Part shown: positions 19,126 through 26,733 of the stretch, in pieces
Layout of the letters: each line of letters begins with the position of its first letter
Numbering within the stretch: position 1 is the stretch's first letter
NCBI GenBank assembly: GCA_050633205.1
Contig: JBOEGA010000019.1
Span: forward strand, 1-64,000
DNA length: 64,000 nucleotides
Source of the DNA: CBDHHC01 sp050633205
Lineage (GTDB): Bacteria; Pseudomonadota; Alphaproteobacteria; Rhizobiales; CBDHHC01
Reading direction: 5' to 3'
Made by a program: the position numbers and the translations under genes
The notes under the pieces: model-generated
The model's input: only the letters and a program-made list of their open reading frames with translations
Told to the model about the DNA's origin: nothing
Database searches by the model: none

Positions 19126-20334
19126 ATGCATCGGAAATTTAATACATTTATTGAAAGTCAGCTGGATCAGATACGCAGCAAAGATCTATATAAAGCTGAG
19201 CGAAATCTTATTTCTCCGCAGGCTGGGCATATAAAGGTTTCTACCGGAGAGCAGGGTGCCCGGAATGTAATCAACCTTTGAGCAAATAATTATCTTGGTC
19301 TGGCAAATGACAGCAGGCTTATTAATGCGGCAATAAACTCTCTTCAAAGTGATGGCTATGGTATGGCCAGCGTTCGCTTTATCTGTGGTACGACTGATAA
19401 CCACAGAAAACTTGAAAAAAAGCTGGCTGAGTTTCTTGGTAAAGATGATGCAATATTATACGCGGCCTGTTTTGATGCCAATGGAGGGCTTTTCGAACCA
19501 TTGCTGGGAGATCAGGATGCTATTATATCAGATGCTCTAAACCATGCATCACTGATAGATGGTATTCGCTTGTGCAAGGCGCGTCGGTATCGCTATTCAA
19601 ATTCTGATATGGATGAACTGGAAAGTCGGCTGAAAGAAGCAAGAGAGAATGGCTCCAGGTTCATTATGATTGTTTCTGACGGCGTATTTTCAATGGATGG
19701 GTACATAGCTAATCTGCCGGAAATATGTAAGCTGGCGGAGCAGTATGAGGCTTTGGTAATGATAGATGACTGTCATGCCACGGGTTTTATGGGGTCTAAT
19801 GGTGCAGGTACACCAGATCATTATAGTCTGGTTAGTCAAGTTGATATCCTAAGCGGAACACTAGGTAAAGCTCTCGGGGGAGCTGTTGGCGGATATGTTG
19901 CCTCCTCTCAACCTATAATTGATATGCTCAGGCAGAGGTCCCGGCCCTATCTGTTTTCCAATTCTTTACCTCCTTCTATTGTTTCTGCAGGCCTCACAGC
20001 AATAGATATTGTTAGCCAGGATGATAGCTTAAGGCGTAAATTATTCAACAACAGTTGCTACTGGAGGAGCGGACTGGAGAAACTTGGCTTTAACATCCTG
20101 CCTGGAGAGCATCCAATTGTCCCTGTAATGTTAGGAGAAGCAACTGTTGCTCAGGATATGGCCAGAGGGCTTTTTAACAAAAATATATATGTCAGTGGGT
20201 TCTTTTTTCCAGTTGTACCAAAAGGTCAGGCAAGGATCCGCACCCAGATGAATGCGAGCTTTACTCAGTCTGATCTGGACACTGCACTATCTGCTTTTGA
20301 AGAGGTAGGTAAAAAGCTGGGAATTATATCATGA
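19126..20334 (+). pseudogene. kbl: Glycine C-acetyltransferase (2-amino-3-ketobutyrate CoA ligase) with an in-frame UGA at codon 52
   Basis: PLP enzyme that splits 2-amino-3-oxobutyrate with CoA into glycine and acetyl-CoA, acting after Tdh in threonine breakdown. The frame from ATG 19126 (GGAG 9 bases upstream) codes MHRKFNTFIE... and keeps full family similarity on both sides of a TGA at 19279-19281, giving 402 codons against about 398 in E. coli. The context is VINL-UGA-ANNYLGL, where E. coli Kbl has VINFCANNYLGL. Downstream, FDANGG, DDCHATGF and the PLP lysine in SGTLGKALGG are intact to the stop. It overlaps tdh by 4 bases. Possible readings: recent nonsense mutation, sequencing error or recoding. 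An internal restart at ATG 19363 would lose the first 79 codons and probably activity. Confidence 0.85.
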
Positions 20335-21377
20335 GCAGAATGATGAAGGCGCTTGTAAAGACATCTAAAGGTGCAGGTCTTTCATTAATAGATATGCCTC
20401 TTCCTGCGCCGGGAGCTGAAGAAGTTATTATTAAAATCAGTAAAACCGGTATATGTGGAACAGACCTGCATATCTGGAACTGGGATGAATGGGCTGCAAA
20501 AACAATTCCTGTGCCATTAACAATAGGCCATGAATTTTCAGGTGAAATTGCTGAATTAGGCTCAGAAGTACGAAACCTTCAACGAGGACAACGGGTCTCG
20601 GGGGAAGGGCACCTTATAGGAGATAAAAGCAGGGCTGTAAGAGCAGGCAGGTTTCACTTGGATCCTGAAACCAGGGGTATTGGTATTAATGTACCCGGGG
20701 CCTATGCGCAGTATTTAAAATTACCTGCTTTTAATGTGGTTCCACTACCTGATGAGATCGATGATGAAACTGGCGCAATTCTGGATCCACTTGGCAATGC
20801 AGTGCACACAGCTCTTTCTTTTGATCTGGTTGGGGAAGATGTATTAATTACAGGGGCTGGTCCAATTGGCATTATGGCTGCCTGTGTTGCGCGTCATGTT
20901 GGAGCACGTCATATTGTTATTACAGATGTAAATCCTGATCGTCTTGATCTTGCAGGCAGGGTTTGTGATGCCATTCCTGTAAATATCAATCAGGAAGATT
21001 TAAAAACTGTTATGGATACTATTGGGTTAAGGGAAGGTTTTGATGTAGGGCTGGAAATGAGTGGTGCTCACAATGCCTTTAATAATATTGCTGATGTTAT
21101 GGTTATGGGAGGGCATATAGCAATTCTTGGTATTCCTGACGGGGAGTCAACCATAGACTGGTCCAAGGTTGCCTTAAAGGCTCTGACTATCAAAGGCATA
21201 TATGGTCGGGAGATTTTTGAGACCTGGTACAAAATGATTTCCCTGCTACAGAATGGGTTGAATGTACGTAAAATTATAACGCACCGCCTGCCTGCAAATG
21301 ATTACGAGAAGGGGTTTTCTATTATGTCGTCTGGACAATGTGGTAAAGTTGTTATGGATTGGCTGGATGTGAGTTAA
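20331..21377 (+). CDS. tdh: L-threonine 3-dehydrogenase
   Basis: Zinc-dependent NAD+ enzyme that oxidises L-threonine to 2-amino-3-oxobutyrate. The 348-residue protein has the catalytic zinc residues Cys42 (GICGTDLHIWNWDEW), His67 and Glu68 (GHEFSG) and the nucleotide-binding GAGPIGIMAA near 176. It is clearly a Tdh rather than a generic alcohol dehydrogenase (WNWDEWA, EGFDVGLEMSGA). Oddly, the structural zinc lobe has lost all four cysteines: E. coli positions 93, 96, 99 and 107 correspond to Gly97, Ser100, Val103 and Asp111 here, within a smooth ungapped alignment. It is coupled to kbl by an ATGA overlap. Confidence 0.94.
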   Translation: MSRMMKALVKTSKGAGLSLIDMPLPAPGAEEVIIKISKTGICGTDLHIWNWDEWAAKTIPVPLTIGHEFSGEIAELGSEVRNLQRGQRVSGEGHLIGDKSRAVRAGRFHLDPETRGIGINVPGAYAQYLKLPAFNVVPLPDEIDDETGAILDPLGNAVHTALSFDLVGEDVLITGAGPIGIMAACVARHVGARHIVITDVNPDRLDLAGRVCDAIPVNINQEDLKTVMDTIGLREGFDVGLEMSGAHNAFNNIADVMVMGGHIAILGIPDGESTIDWSKVALKALTIKGIYGREIFETWYKMISLLQNGLNVRKIITHRLPANDYEKGFSIMSSGQCGKVVMDWLDVS

Positions 21378-21479
21378 TAATTTATTAAAGATAGAGTTTG
21401 GTAATGTCTTAATAGTAATTTATCCAGAAAAATTTAATATATAGCAGTTATGCTATCCCCGGATTAGAGGATAATTGCT

Positions 21480-21860
21480 ATGGCTCTTATTGTTTGCATT
21501 GAAGATGTTGAAGATTTCAGAGAAGTTATTACCTATGAACTTGAAAAGGCCGGGCATAAAGTTATTGAGTGTACAAATGGTAATGAAGGCCTCGAAGTTA
21601 TTCATAAAGAAGAACCGGATCTGATTATCAGTGATGTTATGATGCCTAATATGAGTGGTCTTGAATTGCTCATAAAATTACGGTCAAGTGAAGGTACTGC
21701 TTCAAATACGCCTATTATCATTATGTCAGCATCCACGCATCAGCATTATGAGGAAGAAGCGTTGAAATACGGCGCATTTGAATATTTATTAAAGCCAATT
21801 AACTGGGATAACTTTCTATTTTCAGTACGACGTGCACTGGATAGCAGGGTCGTAACCTGA
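21480..21860 (+). CDS. Single-domain response regulator (CheY-like receiver)
   Basis: A 126-residue stand-alone receiver domain with no output domain. Phosphorylation site Asp52 (LIISDVMMPNMSGL), acidic pocket Glu8/Asp9, Ser83 and Lys105 (LLKPINW) are all present. A GAGG Shine-Dalgarno precedes the ATG. Key residues sit at exactly the same numbers as in the second receiver gene at 24.7 kb, so the two are probably paralogues. No histidine kinase is encoded nearby. It precedes a 0.7-kb gene-free stretch and a divergently organised Cache/TAXI pair. Confidence 0.9.
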   Translation: MALIVCIEDVEDFREVITYELEKAGHKVIECTNGNEGLEVIHKEEPDLIISDVMMPNMSGLELLIKLRSSEGTASNTPIIIMSASTHQHYEEEALKYGAFEYLLKPINWDNFLFSVRRALDSRVVT

Positions 21861-22504
21861 GATCAGTTTTTATATAATTTTCAGGCATTTTGTTTTCAAT
21901 AGGCATAATTCATCTGTCTTGTCATTCTCTGTTGTTTAGGTGGCCTCTCTGGCTGCACGATGACTTGAATAATTACCGTCTGCATTTTCCTGCATACGGT
22001 AATTGAAGTAATCCAGCAATATTATAATAGCACCACTTGCAACTGGCTTGAACACATAGGCCTATCTGGTTTCAGTGCTTAAGTTCTATTGCATTTACAT
22101 TTAATTGCCTTATGTGTAGAGCGGGTGCTCTCCGGCATCATTATTTTACTGGGCTGGGTGGTGGCCTGGGGCTGAGGAACCAGAGGTATTGTCAATATCT
22201 ATAAAAGGCAGAAATAATGCCTTTGCAAGTAAGTCTGATAGAATTTGCAATGTTATGTGATGTTGTTCAAGGGTGAAATTTTTTAGATCAGCAGTATAGT
22301 ATTTGATGCTCTTGTATTGCTTCTAATCAGTGCCCGATGTGAAAGAGTTATAAATCTATATCCCGGGAAATTAAAAGTCGATTACCGAAGGGGTGCACCC
22401 TTTATCTGTGATAGGGGGAGCTTATAAGTCTGTAGTAGGAAGAATGAAGATGTAAATGCAATATTATTGAGTTTTTTTGGTGAGAATTAAATCTTTGGGT
22501 TGAT
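21861..22504. other. Gene-free stretch with several inverted repeats
   Basis: No convincing ORF on either strand. Visible structure: a 9-bp inverted repeat AATTACCGT/ACGGTAATT with a 16-base spacer (21971-21979, 21996-22004); a tight 7-bp hairpin AAAGGCA/TGCCTTT with a 7-base loop (22204-22224); and a near-perfect 16-base palindrome centred on GGGTGCACCC (22388-22403). These could be terminator, operator or small-RNA elements. I cannot assign them further. Confidence 0.4.
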
Positions 22505-22541
22505 AAAAACTCTGTGCAAAAAAATGAGGCACAGAGTTTTT
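22505..22541 (-). terminator. Intrinsic terminator of the Cache-protein gene
   Basis: A perfect 13-bp inverted repeat (AAAAACTCTGTGC / GCACAGAGTTTTT) with an 11-base loop, ending in T5 on both strands. It begins 27 bases after the minus-strand Cache gene stop. It may also block read-through from the plus side. Confidence 0.85.
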
Positions 22542-22567
22542 ATAATCACGTATAGGAACTTATGAAA

Positions 22568-23056
22568 CTAGTTGATGATTTTGTCGTCACTAAGCTTTGA
22601 GAAAATACCTACCCCAACAAAATATTCATTGTCCAGGCGTTCTACATAAGCGCTTTTCTCTTCAACTTTCTTAGTAATAGGGTTTGGGAAGCTATAGCTA
22701 GCCCATCCTTTTCCTTTAGTCTTCAAGACAGTAATCATATTTCTAAAGAAGTAACGGCCAGTCATGTCAGTATGATCAACAAAGTTCAACCCTCTAAGAG
22801 CAGGGATGAAATGGGCTGCCATATAACCGTCGAAATGAACAATGTATGGATAAAGGTCTCTGTCTCTCAGGCCATGACTCAATTTTTTTACAGCCAGAAA
22901 TGTTTTCTCAGGTCCGATAGTGGAGTACATACGCTTGACTTTTCTTACCATTGCAATTGCTTCTTCTGGCGTACCCCGTTTGGATTTTTGAGCATATGCA
23001 TTGGTGCTAAAGAAACTAAGCACCAGAGCAAGAGTTATAAATTTTATTAATTTCAT
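22568..23056 (-). CDS. Secreted single-Cache-domain (sCache_2-like) protein
   Basis: A 162-residue exported protein. The signal peptide ends with TNAYA (cleavage after residue 22). The rest matches a small extracytoplasmic Cache sensor domain: AMVRKVKRMYSTIGPEKTFLA, DLYPYIVHFDGYMAAH, GKGWASYSFPNPITKKVEEK and the closing ERLDNEYFVGVGIFSK are typical of sCache_2. Most Cache domains are fused to chemoreceptors or kinases; this one stands alone as a soluble periplasmic protein. It is divergent from the TAXI-type binding protein gene and flanked by single-domain response regulators. Ligand unknown; small organic acids are common for the family. Confidence 0.82.
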   Translation of the reverse strand: MKLIKFITLALVLSFFSTNAYAQKSKRGTPEEAIAMVRKVKRMYSTIGPEKTFLAVKKLSHGLRDRDLYPYIVHFDGYMAAHFIPALRGLNFVDHTDMTGRYFFRNMITVLKTKGKGWASYSFPNPITKKVEEKSAYVERLDNEYFVGVGIFSKLSDDKIIN

Positions 23057-23132
23057 TTCTAGTAGTCTCCCTGGATATTAATTATATTGTTAGTTCAGTC
23101 TTTTTTATTTACCTTAACAGTTTGTGTGGGGC

Positions 23133-23138
23133 ATTATA
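23133..23138 (-). promoter_or_regulatory. Putative -10 element for the Cache-protein gene
   Basis: On the minus strand this reads TATAAT, a perfect -10 hexamer, placing a start site about 70 bases before the ATG. No good -35 is seen 17 bases upstream (TGGAGT), so it may be activator dependent. Confidence 0.35.
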
Positions 23139-23300
23139 AGTGAAAATTAATTCTAACTCCAGAAAACATAACGGCAATACTGATTCCCGCCACAATTTTA
23201 AGCTTCCTTAATGGCTAATTAATATGTAAAATATTGACAGAAAATTGTTTAAGCTGTTAGCTAACAAAAAAATTACTTCTTTCGGGAGGGAGGTTCAACA

Positions 23301-24521
23301 ATGCTCGCGTTATTAGAACGTTACAAGTCGAAGCTATTTATATCTGTTGTTGCGGCAGCTACTACTTTAGTAGTAGGAGCGGCGTCTGCGCAGGCGCCAA
23401 CTGCTCAAAACACCAAAAACCAGATCATTAAGCATAAGGCAAACAAGAATACAATCACTCTGGTTACAGGGGGTATCTCTGATACTCAGATCAGTTTTGC
23501 GCAGGACTTCTCAGACGTTCTAGATAAAAAGGATGCACCTGGTCGTGAGGGACTTCGGGTACTTCCAATGCTCGGTAAGGGCGGGGTACAAAATGCTCTG
23601 GACCTTTTACACCTTAGAGGTGTTGACCTGGCTATTATGCAATCAGATACACTCGCGTATCTTCGAGGGGAAGATCCTCTTTTCTACAAGAACATCTTTG
23701 ATCGGATTAACTACATCTCAAGTCTATACTATGCTGAATGGCATGTTATTGCCCGCAAGAACATTAAGTCATTGGGAGAGTTGAGAGGAAAGAAAGTTAA
23801 TATATCTCTTCCATTGAGTGGTACTTACGTTACAAGCAGGAAAATCTTTGAGCTTCTGTTTATCCGCGTTAAATACTCTGTAATGTCTGATAAGGTTGCG
23901 CTTCAACAGCTGAAAGCCGGCAAGATTGATGCGATGGCTCTTTTGGGTGGTAGCCCGATCAGTCTTCTGAAAACGATTAAGGAAGAAGATGGTTTGCATT
24001 TTGTGCCAGCAGACTTCTATACAAAAAGTAACCGGGAGTTCCCTTTTGTTCTGCTGCTAAGGCGTCTTTATGTTCCTTCATTGCTGAAGCATGAGCAGTA
24101 TCCAAACCTTATTCCTGAAGGTGGAAATGTTCAGACTGTAGCCAATGGTATCGTACTGGCTGCCTACAACTGGGCACCGAGGACCCATCGTTACCAGAAG
24201 GTTGTTCGCTTTTCGAAGTCATTTATAGAGAAGTTTAAAGAGTTTAAGGTTCCTGGTCGTCATAAAAAGTGGCGTGAAGTTAGTCTGGCTAATAAGCCAT
24301 ATGAGTGGCGTCGTTTCCGGTTTGCCGAGCAACTTCTTAAGCAGAATACAAGGCAGACTGCCAGTAGAAAGCGTATCCCTCGTACCCCTGGCGATGAAAA
24401 GCTGTTCCGGGACTTCAAACGGTTCATTAAACGTAAAGAAGCGGAAGGTGCTAAGATCTCTGAAGAACAGCAGTTGATCATGTTCAGGCAGTTCCGCGCA
24501 TTTATGAAGCAGAATAATTAA
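23301..24521 (+). CDS. TAXI family TRAP-type solute-binding protein with basic C-terminal extension
   Basis: A 406-residue exported protein. The signal peptide ends near Ala30 (VGAASA). Residues ~50-320 match TAXI-type periplasmic binding proteins of TRAP transporters: ITLVTGGISDTQ, GVDLAIMQSDTLAYLRG, LGELRGKKVNISLPLSGTYVTS and LKAGKIDAMALLGGSP. The last ~90 residues are strongly basic and helical-looking (KKWREVSL, RFKRFIKRKE-like character) and go beyond the usual ~320-residue family length. A strong GGGAGGGAGG Shine-Dalgarno precedes the ATG. No TRAP permease gene is adjacent; the neighbours are a Cache protein and two receivers, so a sensing role is as likely as transport. Confidence 0.82.
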   Translation: MLALLERYKSKLFISVVAAATTLVVGAASAQAPTAQNTKNQIIKHKANKNTITLVTGGISDTQISFAQDFSDVLDKKDAPGREGLRVLPMLGKGGVQNALDLLHLRGVDLAIMQSDTLAYLRGEDPLFYKNIFDRINYISSLYYAEWHVIARKNIKSLGELRGKKVNISLPLSGTYVTSRKIFELLFIRVKYSVMSDKVALQQLKAGKIDAMALLGGSPISLLKTIKEEDGLHFVPADFYTKSNREFPFVLLLRRLYVPSLLKHEQYPNLIPEGGNVQTVANGIVLAAYNWAPRTHRYQKVVRFSKSFIEKFKEFKVPGRHKKWREVSLANKPYEWRRFRFAEQLLKQNTRQTASRKRIPRTPGDEKLFRDFKRFIKRKEAEGAKISEEQQLIMFRQFRAFMKQNN

Positions 24522-24550
24522 AGTAGAAAAAATATACAGTAATAATTGGT

Positions 24551-24585
24551 AAAAAGGAGGGAATTATTATAATTCTCTCCTTTTT
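24551..24585 (+). terminator. Intrinsic terminator of the TAXI gene
   Basis: A 15-bp stem (AAAAAGGAGGGAATT / AATTCTCTCCTTTTT, one G-T pair) with a 5-base loop and a T6 run, 30 bases after the stop codon. Confidence 0.85.
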
Positions 24586-24748
24586 TATTGGATAAATCTA
24601 TTTAATAATTTTAAATGTGATACATATCTAGCGTTTTTCTTAAAAGCGTCAGTCTATATAAAATACAGCTAATCAATGTTTAAATAATCATTTTGCGGCA
24701 TTATGCAGTCAGCTTGATATTGCCAGGTGCCGTTGTTTGGAAAATACT

Positions 24749-25114
24749 ATGACGTTAATAATTTGTGTTGAGGATGAAGCTGAGCTGCGTGAGGGCATTG
24801 TTGAGGAACTGCGCGAAGAGGGATATGAGGTAATTGAAGCATCTGATGGTCAGGAAGGACTAGAACTGATTGTTCAACACAAACCAGCGCTTGTAGTAAG
24901 TGATATTACGATGCCGAGAATGAATAGTCTGGAGATGCTTAGAAACCTTAGACAGAGAGATGATGAGCTGTCCGAAATTCCACTAATTTTTCTTTCAGCA
25001 TTAGCGCATAAGCATTATTATGATGAGGCCAAACAGCTGTCAGCTACAAATTTTCTTATAAAACCGGTCGATTGGGATGTGTTTCTGACTGTTGTTGCCG
25101 GAACAGTCAAATAA
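24749..25114 (+). CDS. Single-domain response regulator (CheY-like receiver), paralogue
   Basis: A 121-residue stand-alone receiver domain with Asp52 (LVVSDITMPRMNSL), Glu8/Asp9, Ser83 and Lys105 (LIKPVDW). It shares the start (MxLIxCxED), the residue numbering and the KPxxWDxF ending with the receiver at 21480, supporting duplication. I choose the ATG at 24749 because it aligns with the paralogue; a TTG four codons upstream is possible. No output domain and no cognate kinase are visible. Confidence 0.88.
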   Translation: MTLIICVEDEAELREGIVEELREEGYEVIEASDGQEGLELIVQHKPALVVSDITMPRMNSLEMLRNLRQRDDELSEIPLIFLSALAHKHYYDEAKQLSATNFLIKPVDWDVFLTVVAGTVK

Positions 25115-25132
25115 ATCATATTAATCTTAATA

Positions 25133-25339
25133 TTACTTTCCGGGTTTGCTCATCCACCATATTACACCTCCAGCTGGCACTACACACAGTATGCCAATCA
25201 CGGTGTAGACAAGCATTTGCAGGTAAATATTACTGTTTACCGGCATGATATTCTCAACCTGGACTGCTATGATAATAGACAGAAAAAGGGTGATCAGAAA
25301 AAATATCATTCCTATAAATTTTCGCAAACGTGTCGACAT
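25133..25339 (-). CDS. DUF2842 family membrane protein
   Basis: A 68-residue protein with two transmembrane helices (about 8-27 and 38-60) and the family-typical ending GILCVVPAGGVIWWMSKP. DUF2842 is a small alphaproteobacterial family of unknown function. It is convergent with the receiver gene and divergent from ctaA, which is often its neighbour in this class. Confidence 0.75.
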   Translation of the reverse strand: MSTRLRKFIGMIFFLITLFLSIIIAVQVENIMPVNSNIYLQMLVYTVIGILCVVPAGGVIWWMSKPGK

Positions 25340-25501
25340 GCTATTTTATATCCAGGTAGTTTTTGTGCTGATTACGACTGGGTATATGGCAATACACGAG
25401 AAACTCCGAATATCAGATGACCCACTATGCCGCATCTTTCCTAATATGATTCATTGTAGTATCTACAGTTCCCATATTAATCAATGAAGGGCCTGTGGTC
25501 G

Positions 25502-26569
25502 ATGGCAAATAATACTGACATCAGCATTTCCGATGAATCTGCAAGAGCAATCCGTATCTGGTTGCTGGTTATTATCGGGTTGATATTTGCTATGGTTATG
25601 CTTGGTGGAGCGACGCGTCTTACTAATTCAGGTTTGTCAATTACAGAATGGAAACCCATTCTGGGGGCTATTCCTCCGTTGACCAATGCAGACTGGCTTG
25701 ATGCCTTTGATAAATATAAGAAAATTCCCGAATATAAACTTGAAAATGAGGGAATGAGCCTGAGCGAGTTTAAATATATATACTGGTGGGAATGGAGTCA
25801 CAGATTTCTTGGCCGCTTCGTCGGAATTGTATTTTTTATACCGATGCTGTTTTTCTGGATAGGTGGCCACCTGAACAGACCGCTCAAATTTAAACTGATG
25901 GTTCTGTTTATTCTTGGCGGACTGCAGGGGGCACTGGGTTGGTATATGGTGCAAAGCGGTCTTGTTAAACGTGTTGATGTCAGTCAGTACAGACTGGCTG
26001 CGCATCTGGGCCTTGCGGTATTTCTGATTGGCGCTGTTTACTGGGTCTATCTCGATTTGCTGAAACGGCTGGGGCAAAGTATTACTGCTCGTCTGCTGAG
26101 AGTTAAGTTATGGGGAACAGTTCTTGTTGCTGCAATATTTTCCCAGATATTGCTGGGTGCTCTTGTTGCAGGAATTCATGCTGGAAAATCCCATAATACC
26201 TGGCCTCTGATGGATGGAAAAATCATACCGGATGGATTGGCTGCGATGTCGCCATGGTACCTCAACTTTTTTGAAAATGTGCTGACTGTACAGTTTGATC
26301 ATCGCATGCTGGGTTACCTCATTTTTGTTCTCGTTATTGTGCAGATATATCTGGTGGCAAGCCGCATGGGAGAGGGAAGACATCTGAGCAGTATAGTTCT
26401 TTTATTTTTGGCTGTTGTTGGACAGATAGCGCTGGGTGTATGGACATTGCTTACGTTGGTGCCTTTATCACTAGGGCTTTATCATCAGGCTGGTGCTGTA
26501 ATTGTATTGCTTATCTCATTAACGCATCTACATAGCTTATATTATCCCAGAAAGCATGTGCATCATTGA
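25502..26569 (+). CDS. ctaA: Heme A synthase (COX15/CtaA type 2)
   Basis: Integral membrane enzyme that converts heme O to heme A for cytochrome aa3 oxidase. About eight hydrophobic helices and the four heme-ligand histidine motifs are visible: WEWSHRFLGRFVG, YRLAAHLGLAVFL, FDHRMLGYLIF and LYHQAGAVIVLL. The N-terminal GGATRLTNSGLSITEWKPI is diagnostic of the COX15-like form. I favour ATG 25502 (355 residues), with AAGGG 11 bases upstream, but ATG 25484 in the same frame would add six residues. Heme O synthase and oxidase subunits are not in the window. Confidence 0.93.
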   Translation: MANNTDISISDESARAIRIWLLVIIGLIFAMVMLGGATRLTNSGLSITEWKPILGAIPPLTNADWLDAFDKYKKIPEYKLENEGMSLSEFKYIYWWEWSHRFLGRFVGIVFFIPMLFFWIGGHLNRPLKFKLMVLFILGGLQGALGWYMVQSGLVKRVDVSQYRLAAHLGLAVFLIGAVYWVYLDLLKRLGQSITARLLRVKLWGTVLVAAIFSQILLGALVAGIHAGKSHNTWPLMDGKIIPDGLAAMSPWYLNFFENVLTVQFDHRMLGYLIFVLVIVQIYLVASRMGEGRHLSSIVLLFLAVVGQIALGVWTLLTLVPLSLGLYHQAGAVIVLLISLTHLHSLYYPRKHVHH

Positions 26570-26733
26570 TGTCTGTAAAAGTGTACCAAGCTGTTGGGGG
26601 GCTTTCATTTTGCTACACCTTAATGTATAAGATGCAGCCTCATGTTCAGCATAATATTTCACGTGCTATGCATCATGAAGATTACCGTAAAATTTGATAG
26701 TCAGCGTTATCTGGCTTTAGAAGGGGCGAGAGC

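Noticed and set aside
19279..19340. Selenocysteine insertion (SECIS) element after the kbl UGA
   Set aside because: Only 3-bp stems such as GTC/GAC can be drawn in the right distance range, and no sel genes are in the window; recoding is kept only as an untested possibility.
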